Shown in pieces: positions 35,942 to 44,915 of a stretch of 64,000 bases of DNA. Source of the DNA: Bryobacterales bacterium (GTDB taxonomy: Bacteria > Acidobacteriota > Terriglobia > Bryobacterales > Bryobacteraceae); NCBI GenBank assembly GCA_019261985.1, contig JAFAQY010000132.1:88105-152104 (forward strand), given 5' to 3'. The notes under the pieces were generated by a model that worked only from the letters and a program-made list of their open reading frames with translations, was not told the origin of the DNA and did not search any database. Within the stretch, counting starts at the first letter, position 1, and each line of letters begins with the position of its first letter. The position numbers were made by a program, and so were the translations under genes.

Positions 35942-36223
35942 TCACTTGAGATACGCGCGTAGGGCGCTAACAAGATCGTCGGCTGCGCGGCTTTGTTCAT
36001 CGGTTTCATCTCCATTCCGGGGAAGGATGTGATAGCGGATGTGACCCTCGATCACCTCTGCCATCAGTGCGTCCATCGCGCCACGGCAGGCGGAGATGTT
36101 GTGGAGGATCTCCGAGCAGTCCACAGTCTCTTGATCCAAGGTCCTTTCGATGGCTGCCACCTGACCCATGATCCTGCGGACGCGGTTCAGTAGCTTCTTC
36201 TTTTCCTCGATAGTGTGCGCCAT
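35942..36223 (-). CDS. RcnR/FrmR-type metal-responsive repressor (CsoR superfamily)
   Basis: 93 residues from the ATG at 36223; a longer reading from 36397 runs through a promoter region. All-helical CsoR fold beginning HTIEEKKKLLNRVRRIMGQ. Candidate ligands His3, Cys36, His61 and His65 match the N-terminal-His3-Cys-His-His pattern of the Ni/Co sensor RcnR. FrmR-type formaldehyde sensors lack part of this set. It is divergent from a promoter with a CsoR-like operator (36278-36305). Confidence 0.85.
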   Translation of the reverse strand: MAHTIEEKKKLLNRVRRIMGQVAAIERTLDQETVDCSEILHNISACRGAMDALMAEVIEGHIRYHILPRNGDETDEQSRAADDLVSALRAYLK

Positions 36224-36277
36224 AAAAAATACGTCTTCTAAAAATAAATCCTTCGCGGAAATAATTGCAGAAAAGAC

Positions 36278-36305
36278 TTTACAAGGATACCCCCGCCGGT
36301 ATACT
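36278..36305 (+). promoter_or_regulatory. Promoter with an RcnR/CsoR-like operator inside the spacer
   Basis: TTTACA (36278-36283) and TATACT (36300-36305) are separated by 16 bases. Between and over them lies the inverted repeat ATACC-CCCGCC-GGTAT (36287-36302), with a C-rich centre typical of CsoR/RcnR operators. A repressor bound here would block the plus-strand transcript that includes the tiny ORFs at 36359 and 36664. Confidence 0.65.
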
Positions 36306-36358
36306 CTGTCTATGGGACGCCGGACTGGTCGAACCAAATCCAACGAGAAAGGAGGTCC

Positions 36359-36451
36359 ATGTTGTCTGACGGCGGCAATAGTCGCGTGCGCGAACATAAG
36401 ATCGATACCGATTCAGCGGAGCCTCCGTCTCTGACGGATTCCCTCCTTTGA
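36359..36451 (+). CDS. Possible 30-residue peptide
   Basis: ATG at 36359 follows GAAAGGAGGTCC, a near-perfect ribosome site, and comes 54 bases after the TATACT box. It codes MLSDGGNSRVREHKIDTDSA and ends SLL at TGA 36449-36451. The peptide is hydrophilic. It may act as a leader peptide. Overlap with a hairpin (CCGTCTCTGACGG) near its end hints at a structured RNA. Confidence 0.4.
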   Translation: MLSDGGNSRVREHKIDTDSAEPPSLTDSLL

Positions 36452-36663
36452 TTCGATAGCCCTTCGTTATCCGCGCTCTCTCCGAAATTACAGGAACGAT
36501 TATTCCACACGCACCTCCCGAGGTTGTGTCTGCCGAACTTCGTGCGCCTGACGGCGTGCGTGCGAGGGAAGTGAGTGATCTGCCGCCCAAGGACCGGGCT
36601 CCAGCTCGCCGGTGTGATTCACGGCTGAGTGCCAATATTTTTCAACGAAAGGAGGGCATACCA

Positions 36664-36771
36664 ATGCGGATGAAAACGACAAACGCGCTGAGGACAGTCG
36701 CACGCTGGATTCAGCGCGTCATCGAAGTGCGCATGCCGGTGGCGGCGCTGTATGGGCTCCGCACCCGGTGA
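36664..36771 (+). CDS. Possible 35-residue cationic peptide
   Basis: ATG at 36664 follows GAAAGGAGGGCATACC, the second very strong ribosome site in this leader. It codes MRMKTTNALRTVARWIQRV and then a hydrophobic-basic end (VRMPVAALYGLRTR): probably an amphipathic cationic helix. The frame is open further upstream (to 36526), but only this start has a ribosome site. Unknown function. Confidence 0.45.
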   Translation: MRMKTTNALRTVARWIQRVIEVRMPVAALYGLRTR

Positions 36772-36878
36772 AAGCAGAAGTAAGTTGAGATGTTTGAATT
36801 CAGCACTGAATCGAACGTGAGCGAGCCTGCGGGTAAATCGGCGAGTCCGTTCTGACGATAGCTTAGGTCATTCCCAAA

Positions 36879-36901
36879 CGGCCTGAGGTTCTCGTCAGGC
36901 C
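36879..36901. terminator. Hairpin ahead of the TonB-dependent receptor
   Basis: GGCCTGA-loop-TCAGGCC: a 7-bp perfect stem with an 8-base loop. It has no T run, so it may be an attenuator or structural element in the leader, not a strict terminator. Confidence 0.3.
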
Positions 36902-36990
36902 GGACTCCGCGCGATTAATGAATTGACGAACGGCGTACCTCGCCGGACGCCCGAGGGAGTGGTGTGGGCAGCGAATGCAGGAGACGACAT

Positions 36991-39900
36991 ATGACCTTTA
37001 TCCAGAAATTGAGCATGAAAACGGCCGTATCGCTCGGGCTGATCGCGAGCGCCTGGGCGGCCGATACGTCCGGGAAGATCCTCGGGACCGTAAAGGATCC
37101 GGCGGGAAATGTTGTTCCGCAGGCAAGCGTGACGTTGACGAACAAAGCAACTGGCGTAAAGCAGGCAACTCACGCCGATGGGCAAGGCGTGTTCGCCTTC
37201 CCGGTGGTTCCGGTCGGCGCCTATGAACTCAATGTGACGATCGAAAACTTCCGCCCTTACAAGCGCACGGATGTTGTGGTCGATCTCGGGAGCGCGCTGC
37301 AACTGGAAATTGCTCTTGAGCTCGCCGGTGTCACTGAAAGCGTGACTGTTACGGAAGACGCCGCGCAGGTTGAAACGTCGGATACGAAACTCGGCCAGGT
37401 GATCGGCAACCGGCAAGTGACGGCGCTGCCGCTGAATGGGCGCAGCTATACGGATCTTCTGGCGATCCAAGGGGGAGTTACTCCCATCACTACCAGCGGC
37501 GCAGGCAATAGCACGTCGGGCGGCGGATTTGGAACCGTTCCTGTTGGCGGCAACGGAAATACCGGGCAGTTCTCGATTAACGGGCAACGCGAGTCTGCCA
37601 ATGGCTTCTATCTGAATGGCGCGAGCGTCCAAGAGACGATAGGCCAACAAGCCGGCATCATACCCAACCTAGACTCGATCGCCGAGTTTCGAATCCTGAC
37701 CAGCAACGCCGACGCCGAATACGGCGGGTACAGCGGCGGAATCGTCAACGTAATCACGAAAGCCGGCGGCAACGATTTTCACGGGTCTGCGTTCGAGTTC
37801 CTCCGCAACACCGATCTGGATTCTCGCGGATTCTTTTCTCCCGAACGTTCGACGTTTCAGCAGAACCAGTTTGGCGGAACCCTGGGCGGGCCGATCCGCA
37901 AGAACAAAGTTTTCTTCTTCGGCGATTATCAGGGGCAACGCACTATTCAGGGCCTGGAGACTGGATTGGTTCAGGTTCCCTCACTCGCAAATCGCGCCGG
38001 CAATTTCGCCGATGCGGCTGGAACCTTGACCGGGCGGGTGAACGGCGATTATCTGGCGCAAACCCTCACCGATCGCCTCGGCTACGCGGTCAACACCGGC
38101 GAGCCGTTCTACACGCCGAACTGCACCAGTACGGCCCGGTGCGTATTTCCGAACGCGATTATTCCGCAGCGAGCATTTTCGGCGCCCGCAACGCGTTTGT
38201 TGCAATACATACCAGCTCCAAACACCGGGAGCGGCCTTTTCTCCTCCGGTGCGGAAAAGAACCGCCTCAATGACGGCAAGGGCGCGCTGCGCGTTGATTT
38301 CAACTCCGAAAAACGGGGTGCACTCTATTTTTACTACTTTGCCGAGACCTATAACCAAAACAATCCCTATCCGAGTGGATTCGGCGGAGCAACCGTTCCA
38401 GGTTTTAACGCGCTATCAAACGGGCTGACGCAATTGACCGTTCTGAGCCATACGATGAGTTTTGGCCCCACCGCGGTAAATGAAGCCCGCGTCAGCTTCA
38501 CGCGTTTGAACAATCAGCTCGGCATTCCGCAAGGCGGCGTCGGCGTGAGCCTGGCGGATCAGGGATTTTCGACCGGACCCACTGGCATCCAGCCGGGCTT
38601 TCCGAAATATGTCGGCGTCGAGACGCTGTACTTTAACACTTTCACGATCGGCGCCAACCCGTTTTCGCTAAGCCAGGTCAACAATACGTATGAGGCGAGC
38701 GACAATTTTTCGAAAGTTCGCGGGAACCATACGCTGAAGTTCGGCGGCCAATACACCCGATACAAGGTCAAGCAACTGCCGAACCTGGTCGCGAACGGGA
38801 CCTTCTCGTTCTTTGGCTCGGGAGCTCAGTCAACCGGCAACGGATTCGCCGACTTTCTGCTTGGATTGCCTGATAACTACTCACAACAGTCCTCGCCCGC
38901 GTTCTACGAGTTATCCGTCAACGCCGGCATCTTCGTGGAAGATACCTGGCGCTTTCGTCCGAATCTGACGATCAATTACGGCCTCCGCTGGGATTACATC
39001 CGCCCGTGGTCGGAAGATCACAATCAAATCTCGACTTTGATCTACGGCGAGAATTCAGTGCTGTTCCCAGGCGCGCCGTCTGGGTACGTGTTGCCAGGCG
39101 ATCCAGGGGTCCCTTCGACCATCGCGCCGACGCCGCTGAACGATTTCTCTCCGCGGCTCGGGATCGCGTATTCCCCCGGCTGGTCGAGCGCCTTGTTAAA
39201 CAAATTGACGGGCGGCCCCGGCAAGACCAGCATCCGTGTTGGCGCGGGGCGCTTCTTCACCGCAATCGAAGGGTTGACCGTTGCGTATCCCACCGGGAAT
39301 CCTCCATACGGCCTCACCTATGTGAGCCCGGAGCCGCCTCAATTCGCGCAACCTTTTGTGGGAGCGCTGACGGGCACTCAATACGTCCAGCAGTTTCCGG
39401 TCAATGTTCCGCCATACAGCGTGTCACCGGGCAATCCATTCACAACCGATTGGAGCCGCTACGTTCCCATCAACGGGGCGATCAGCTACTTCTACAAGAA
39501 CCGCACGCCCTATGCAATGACAGCGAATGTAACGATCGAACGCCAAATTGGCAACAGCTATCTTGCGTCCGTAAGCTATGTCGGTTCTCTGGGCCGGCAC
39601 CTGCTTACATCGCTTGGCGCGAATCCCGGCGTTCCGTCGTTGTGCCTCGGTCTGAGCGAGCCGCAAGACGTAGCTCCCGGCACGCGGGCGTGCGGTCCTT
39701 TCGGGGAAAATGGCGTTTACACTAGGGCCAGTGGAAACGTCGTGAACGGAACGCGCGCGCCTTTCAACAACGACATCGGCAGCGATGGGTACTTCGCTAA
39801 CATGGGCAACTCGAATTACAACGCCCTGCAACTCACATTGAAGCGAACTAAAGGAGGCCTCACGTTGCTCGCGAGCTACAGCTACAGCAAGTCGCTCGAT

Positions 39901-40527
39901 TGGTCTTCCAATCTGCAGGAGCAGGTGAACCCGTACAACTATCGTCAGGATTACGGACCTTCCGCGTTCGATATCAAACACAACCTGGTTTTCAGCTACA
40001 ACTACGAGCTGCCGTTCGCGAAGCTGTTCCTGGCGAAGAGCCGGCTGGTGGAGGGCTGGGCAATTTCCGGAATCGCTCGGTTTGCCACGGGTTTGCCTGT
40101 CACCTTCTCCAGTTTCGGAGACAATGCGCTCATGAACGTACAGAACAACGGCATCAATGGCATTGGCATCGATCTGCCCGATGTGGTGAAAGGCGACCTC
40201 CAGATTAATCGCGACCCGCGTAACGGAAAACCCTATTTCAACACGTCATTGTTCAGCCCGAACGCGCTCGGTACTCCTGGTAACGCCGCACGCAGGATGT
40301 TCTATGGTCCGGGCATGGACAATTTCGACGTGGCTCTGCACAAGGTCACGAAATTCGGTGAATCCCGCGCGTTGGAATTGCGCTTTGAAACATTTAATTC
40401 CTTCAATCACGCGCAGTTTTTTGGCGCGAATGCTGTCGATGGAAACATCAACAGTTCGACGTTTGGCTACGTAACCCATGCGGCCTCTCCCCGAATCTCG
40501 CAGGTTGCCGCGAAGTTCACATTCTGA
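36991..40527 (+). CDS. TonB-dependent receptor with carboxypeptidase-regulatory-like N-terminal domain
   Basis: 1178 residues from ATG 36991, preceded by AGGAGACGAC. Signal peptide (MKTAVSLGLIASAWAA), then a CarboxypepD-reg/Cna-B-like domain (residues 25-105: GKILGTVKDPAGNVVPQASV), a plug with LPLNGRSYTDLLAIQGGV, and a large 22-stranded-type barrel ending at a C-terminal phenylalanine (AAKFTF). The Oar-like type is expanded in Acidobacteria. Its substrate is unknown; the metal repressor and promoter upstream raise the possibility that it takes up metal or metallophore. Confidence 0.88.
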   Translation: MTFIQKLSMKTAVSLGLIASAWAADTSGKILGTVKDPAGNVVPQASVTLTNKATGVKQATHADGQGVFAFPVVPVGAYELNVTIENFRPYKRTDVVVDLGSALQLEIALELAGVTESVTVTEDAAQVETSDTKLGQVIGNRQVTALPLNGRSYTDLLAIQGGVTPITTSGAGNSTSGGGFGTVPVGGNGNTGQFSINGQRESANGFYLNGASVQETIGQQAGIIPNLDSIAEFRILTSNADAEYGGYSGGIVNVITKAGGNDFHGSAFEFLRNTDLDSRGFFSPERSTFQQNQFGGTLGGPIRKNKVFFFGDYQGQRTIQGLETGLVQVPSLANRAGNFADAAGTLTGRVNGDYLAQTLTDRLGYAVNTGEPFYTPNCTSTARCVFPNAIIPQRAFSAPATRLLQYIPAPNTGSGLFSSGAEKNRLNDGKGALRVDFNSEKRGALYFYYFAETYNQNNPYPSGFGGATVPGFNALSNGLTQLTVLSHTMSFGPTAVNEARVSFTRLNNQLGIPQGGVGVSLADQGFSTGPTGIQPGFPKYVGVETLYFNTFTIGANPFSLSQVNNTYEASDNFSKVRGNHTLKFGGQYTRYKVKQLPNLVANGTFSFFGSGAQSTGNGFADFLLGLPDNYSQQSSPAFYELSVNAGIFVEDTWRFRPNLTINYGLRWDYIRPWSEDHNQISTLIYGENSVLFPGAPSGYVLPGDPGVPSTIAPTPLNDFSPRLGIAYSPGWSSALLNKLTGGPGKTSIRVGAGRFFTAIEGLTVAYPTGNPPYGLTYVSPEPPQFAQPFVGALTGTQYVQQFPVNVPPYSVSPGNPFTTDWSRYVPINGAISYFYKNRTPYAMTANVTIERQIGNSYLASVSYVGSLGRHLLTSLGANPGVPSLCLGLSEPQDVAPGTRACGPFGENGVYTRASGNVVNGTRAPFNNDIGSDGYFANMGNSNYNALQLTLKRTKGGLTLLASYSYSKSLDWSSNLQEQVNPYNYRQDYGPSAFDIKHNLVFSYNYELPFAKLFLAKSRLVEGWAISGIARFATGLPVTFSSFGDNALMNVQNNGINGIGIDLPDVVKGDLQINRDPRNGKPYFNTSLFSPNALGTPGNAARRMFYGPGMDNFDVALHKVTKFGESRALELRFETFNSFNHAQFFGANAVDGNINSSTFGYVTHAASPRISQVAAKFTF

Positions 40528-40597
40528 ATGTTGCAACAGGAGAGCGATTTGAACTGGACAATGGCTGGGGCCAGAATCGGTATTGCCGGAGTCTGAG

Positions 40598-41341
40598 ATG
40601 GCTGAATTGACGATGCAAAGTTTCGCCGTGCGGTTCGCCGTGGCTTTGGCCTTTGGAGCGTTTATCGGGGTGGAACGCCAATGGCGGCAGCGGATGGCGG
40701 GAACCCGCACGAATGCTTTGGTTGCGGGTGGGGCGGCAGTCTTTGTTATGTCCGGCACCCTGGTTCCGGGAGATCCCACGGCTCAGGGACGCATTGTTTC
40801 CTACGTCGTTTCAGGAGTAGGCTTCTTGGGCGCCGGAGTGATTTTCAAAGAGAGTGCACAGGTTCGTGGCTTAAATACGGCCGCCACAATCTGGTGCTCG
40901 GCCGCAGTCGGTGTCGTCACCGCGCTAGGGTACATTCAGTACGCGGCCATTGTGATGGCGGGAGTGCTGCTCGCCAATACCGTTCTCCGCCCGCTCGCTT
41001 ATAAACTGCATCCGCCCATGGCTCAGCCTCAACCCGAAGAGGTCTGTTATCACCTGGAACTTACCTGCAGATCGCAAGAGGAATCGCGGGTCCGTTCCTT
41101 GCTCCTGCAAACAGTGAATCGCTTGCCTTGCGCACTTTATGCATTGCGGAGTGAAGATCAAGGCGCTAGTGTGCTGGTCGACGCGGATCTGCGGGTGACT
41201 GGCCGGAACGACGAAATGCTGGAGCAAATCGTAACCCGGCTCTCGCTTGAGGAGTGCGTCAGCGCCATTAGTTGGAAAGTGTTGCCGGCCTCCGGAGAAC
41301 ACCCATCCCAAACGAGCGTCGAGATCCAAGAGGAGACGTAG
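40598..41341 (+). CDS. MgtC/SapB-family inner-membrane protein
   Basis: 247 residues from ATG 40598 (GGAG 7 bases ahead; an upstream TTG at 40583 is less likely). The N-terminal half has about four membrane helices with GAFIGVERQWRQRMAGTRTNALV and GVGFLGAGVIFKE, the MgtC signature. The C-terminal half is a soluble ACT-like domain (YHLELTCRSQEESRVRSLL). MgtC proteins modulate Mg homeostasis and F-type ATP synthase in pathogens. Follows the receptor on the same strand by 70 bases. Confidence 0.88.
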   Translation: MAELTMQSFAVRFAVALAFGAFIGVERQWRQRMAGTRTNALVAGGAAVFVMSGTLVPGDPTAQGRIVSYVVSGVGFLGAGVIFKESAQVRGLNTAATIWCSAAVGVVTALGYIQYAAIVMAGVLLANTVLRPLAYKLHPPMAQPQPEEVCYHLELTCRSQEESRVRSLLLQTVNRLPCALYALRSEDQGASVLVDADLRVTGRNDEMLEQIVTRLSLEECVSAISWKVLPASGEHPSQTSVEIQEET

Positions 41342-41360
41342 AATTGAGCGCGGGCGCCTG

Positions 41361-41661
41361 TTAATACGACAGCAGCCAGTCCGCCTCCGCCGCGATATTT
41401 TCCACTTGCGGCAGGATCTCGTGCTCAAGTTGTGGATGGTAGGCGATCCATGTGTCGACCGCGGCGACGCGACCCACGGGAGCATCCAGAGAAGAGAAAA
41501 GCTCGCTCGCGATGCGGGCTGCGATTTCAGCGCCGTAGCCCCAGGATAGGCAGTCTTCGTGAACCACCATCAAGCGACTGGTCTTTCCACGGATGCTCGG
41601 ATCGCCTCCCAATCGTAGGGCGAAAGCGAGCGCAGGTCGATCACCTCCACAGTCCCGGTCG
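41361..41661 (-). pseudogene. 3' fragment of a 2-oxoacid dehydrogenase E1 beta subunit
   Basis: Reads GTVEVIDLRSLSPYDWEAIR, then a one-base deletion in an A run (41583-41588) shifts the frame. The continuation, TSRLMVVHEDCLSWGYGAEI to ENIAAEADWLLSY and a stop, is the C-terminal transketolase domain of pyruvate or branched-chain 2-oxoacid dehydrogenase E1 beta. Only about 100 residues of the usual 330-odd remain, fused to the duplicated secreted-protein copy. Confidence 0.8.
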
Positions 41662-42042
41662 GGCAGCAGATCGGCATGAGGGACACCATCCGGCAGGCAA
41701 AGCAGGTTCGGGCCAACCACTCCCGGCTTGCAGTGCTGCGCCAAAAGCTCCGCGCCATAGGGCGTCCGGGGGATCTTCGCCGCGCTTGAAGTCGGACAGG
41801 ATCTCCCTGAAATATTTCGAATTCGGCGATTCGCCCAAGCCGTAGAGGCCCGGCCCGCGAGGCTCGGCTTCCACCTGCCAGATTCACGCAAGATCGGGCT
41901 TACCGTAGACGTGAGGCACGGTCCGCTCATGTCTACCTTTCCATCGGCGGCGCGAGGAGCACCGGGAGTCGGCGGGTTATGCCACTGGGCGTTCGCACTT
42001 AGGCAAACGAACGAGAATGCGACTGCAAGTCGGATGTAACCG
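41662..42042 (-). pseudogene. Truncated duplicate of the secreted-protein gene at 35040
   Basis: Nearly identical to 35470-35850 over 381 bases on the same strand, with a handful of substitutions, a +1 insertion (near 41776) and a -1 deletion (near 41920) that break the frame. Its start codon region is replaced by unrelated sequence (AGGAGGCGGAC). The 3' end joins the E1 beta fragment inside GGCAGCAG. Confidence 0.85.
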
Positions 42043-42301
42043 AGGAGGCGGACTTTGAGCAGGGCCGCGAAACGCTCTGCCAACTCCGAGCGAAGGAAGC
42101 TCAACCCTGCGCGCAGGTTCCGCTCACATATCTTGAAAAGCCCACCCGCGGTGTGCGCAGGCGCCAAGCCCGCGGCAAGTCGTAAATTGAATTGCATCAA
42201 GGTCACCCAACTCGAGACTGCGAGGAATTTCACCGCTGGTTCTAGCTTTCTTTCGGTTCCGGCGCGCCACAAAGTTTCAGCGCTTCTATATACTAAGTCC
42301 G

Positions 42302-43915
42302 ATGTCGTCGCTGAGCTATGCCAAGGGTCCTGAAACGCCGCTCGTGAAGCTAACCCTTGCTGAAGCCCTTCAGCAAACGGCTGCGCGATTTCCAACCGAT
42401 GAAGCGTTAGTCTCGCGTCATCAGGGCCTGCGCTATACCTGGCGCGAATTCGATCAGGCGGTTACCCATGTAGCTCACGGCTTAGCCGGCTTGGGCTTGC
42501 GGACGCGGGACCGAGTTGGGATTTGGTCTACCAATTGCGCCGAGTGGATTCTACTACAATACGCCTGCGCTCGCGCGGGTTTTGTTCTTGTGAATGTGAA
42601 CCCGGCGTATCGGCCTTACGAACTCTCCTTTGTTCTTGGCAAATCGCAAATGCGGGCATTGTTCCTTTGGGAGAACGATGCGCGATCGAACTATCAAGAG
42701 ATTTTGGAACAGGCGCGCAAGCCTGAGCACCCGCTCGAGCACGTGATTCATCTGGGCGCCACCGAATGGGACACCATTCTAAAGCGGAGTGCACCGCTTC
42801 CGGCTGAGCGCGTGCTCTCGGACGATCCCACCAACATTCAGTACACTTCGGGCACAACGGGTTCACCGAAAGGCGTCTTGCTGACCCATCAGGCAGTGCT
42901 AAACAATGGCTTGGCCACGGGCGATCGGATGAACCTCACTGAGCGCGATAGATTTTGCGTCTCGTTCCCCTTGTATCACTGTGGGGGTTGTGTCTGCTGT
43001 GTTCTAAATTGCGTAACGCACGGAGCAACGATTATTCTGCCGTCGGCCACATTCGATCCGCTGGCGGTGTTGTCCGCGATCCAAAAAGAGAAGGCAACGG
43101 TAGTCGCGGGCGTACCGTCGATGTTCATCGCCCAGCTCCAGCATCCGGAGTTTGCCCGTTTCGATCTGTCGACGCTGCGGGCGGCGATGATCGGAGGTGC
43201 GCCCTGCCCGGTGGACTTGTTGAGGCGGATGAGTTCCGAAATGCACTGCGAGGAAGTAAGCGTCATCTATGGACAGACCGAGGCTTCGCCGGTAATTACC
43301 ATGCACTCCCCCGGCGACACGCTTGAGCAACGCAGTTCGACTATAGGAAAGGCGATGCCCAACGCCGAGGTGAAGATTATCGATTCGACCGGCGCCACGG
43401 CTCCTTTGGGGCAGGTGGGCGAACTATGCGCCCGCGGATACTTGGTAATGTCCGGCTACGATGAAGATCCGGAGGCGACGGCGCGCGCCATCGACAGCGA
43501 TGGTTGGCTACACACGGGGGATTTGGCCGTGATGAGAGAAGACGGACATCTCCACATTCGAGGCCGGGCAAAGGACATGATCATTCGGGGCGGCGAAAAC
43601 ATTTATCCGGCCGAAATCGAGGCGTTTTTATTCACGCATCCCAGAATTGCCGAAGCAAGTGTGGTCGGTTTGCCCGACCTGAAAATGGGTGAGATTGTTG
43701 CGGCATGGGTCCGTCCTAAACCGGGGCCAACGCTCACGGCCGAGGAAGTCCGGGACTATTGCAAGGGCAAGATTGCCCATTTTAAAATTCCCCAACATGT
43801 GCGGATCGTCGAATCGCTGCCCATGACCGTCAGTGGCAAGATCCAGAAATTCCGAATCCGTGAGATTGAGATCGAAGCGCTCGGACTTCGCGATCAAATC
43901 GCAACGACCGCTTAG
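42302..43915 (+). CDS. AMP-forming acyl-CoA synthetase
   Basis: 537 residues. ANL-superfamily motifs: YTSGTTGSPKGV (P-loop, about residue 180), YGQTEASPV, the GWLHTGDLAVMREDGHLHI core with the hinge, GRAKDMIIRGGENIYPAEIE and a C-terminal SGKIQKF with the catalytic lysine. Activates a fatty or related carboxylic acid to its CoA thioester. There is no Shine-Dalgarno ahead of ATG 42302, and a TATACT box (42289-42294) ends 7 bases before it, so it may be leaderless. It lies intact between two chimeric pseudogenes. Confidence 0.92.
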   Translation: MSSLSYAKGPETPLVKLTLAEALQQTAARFPTDEALVSRHQGLRYTWREFDQAVTHVAHGLAGLGLRTRDRVGIWSTNCAEWILLQYACARAGFVLVNVNPAYRPYELSFVLGKSQMRALFLWENDARSNYQEILEQARKPEHPLEHVIHLGATEWDTILKRSAPLPAERVLSDDPTNIQYTSGTTGSPKGVLLTHQAVLNNGLATGDRMNLTERDRFCVSFPLYHCGGCVCCVLNCVTHGATIILPSATFDPLAVLSAIQKEKATVVAGVPSMFIAQLQHPEFARFDLSTLRAAMIGGAPCPVDLLRRMSSEMHCEEVSVIYGQTEASPVITMHSPGDTLEQRSSTIGKAMPNAEVKIIDSTGATAPLGQVGELCARGYLVMSGYDEDPEATARAIDSDGWLHTGDLAVMREDGHLHIRGRAKDMIIRGGENIYPAEIEAFLFTHPRIAEASVVGLPDLKMGEIVAAWVRPKPGPTLTAEEVRDYCKGKIAHFKIPQHVRIVESLPMTVSGKIQKFRIREIEIEALGLRDQIATTA

Positions 43916-43944
43916 AAACACGGCCTCCTTCTTATGTACCTGGG

Positions 43945-44915
43945 TTATGTACCTACTGAGCCGATTTGGATGGGGGGCTTGTTCAACGAGATTAGGCCGT
44001 CTCGGATCGCCCGATTCAGCGCGCTGGCGATCGCGTTCAGCGACGCAGTCAGGATATTGCGATGCATGCCGGCGCCCATAACCGGATCGCTATTAAGGGC
44101 GCGCAGTTCCACAAAACACACGGCCGTTGCATCGGCGCCGCTTCCAATGGCGTGCTCGTCATAATCCAGAATTCGAATTGCCAGATCGAAGTGCGTGTTC
44201 AGTGCCTGAACAAAAGCATCGATCGGGCCGTTTCCTTCGCCGAAGATAGCGTGGCGTGCTTCGCCCTCGCTTACGGTCGCTCGCATTTGCCCTCTTTCGC
44301 CGGCCGAGTGCTCGGAATGCTCGAGAATGGCCAGGGGCGATGCCTGATCGATATATTCCGCTTTGAACGCCCGCCGGATTTCGGCTGAGGTGATCTCGCG
44401 ACCGGTTGCGTCTGCGATTTGCTGGATCACGCGGCTGAACTCGATCTGCATTTTGCGGGGCATCTTGACGCCATAGTCGCGTTCGAGAAGGAATGACACG
44501 CCGCCTTTGCCCGATTGGCTGTTGACCCGAATGATCGGCTCGTAGCTGCGGCCAAGATCTTTCGGATCGATGGGCAAGTAAGGAATCGCCCAAAGTTCGC
44601 CCGGCTTCTGGGCAGCGAAACCTTTCTTAATAGCGTCCTGATGCGAACCAGAGAACGCCGTAAAGACCAGAGCGCCCGCATAGGGATGCCGCGGATGAAC
44701 GGGCAACTGGGTGCAGAACTCCGCGCATTCGATCGCGTCATTGATGCGCGAGAAATCAAGGGCCGGGTCGACGCCTTGCGAGTACATGTTCATCGCCAGC
44801 GTAACGATGTCCACATTGCCCGTGCGTTCGCCGTTTCCGAACAACGTGCCTTCGACACGATCGGCTCCAGCCATTAACGCAAGTTCGGTGGCCGCAACTG
44901 CGGTCCCCCGGTCAT
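43945..44915 (-). pseudogene. leuA: 3' part of 2-isopropylmalate synthase (leuA), fused to a truncated SDR
   Basis: About 323 residues from [20 protein letters not shown] (part of the HxHNDRGT metal site of leuA) through [19 protein letters not shown] and the regulatory C-terminal domain to a TAA at 43945. The complete enzyme has about 560 residues; the N-terminal catalytic portion is missing. The upstream codons derive from the SDR gene. It cannot be an active synthase. Confidence 0.85.

Noticed and set aside
42043..42301. Transposase remnant upstream of the acyl-CoA synthetase
   Set aside because: The minus-strand reading (LKFLAVSS-type helices) is vaguely transposase-like, but there are no DDE motifs, inverted repeats or target duplications.
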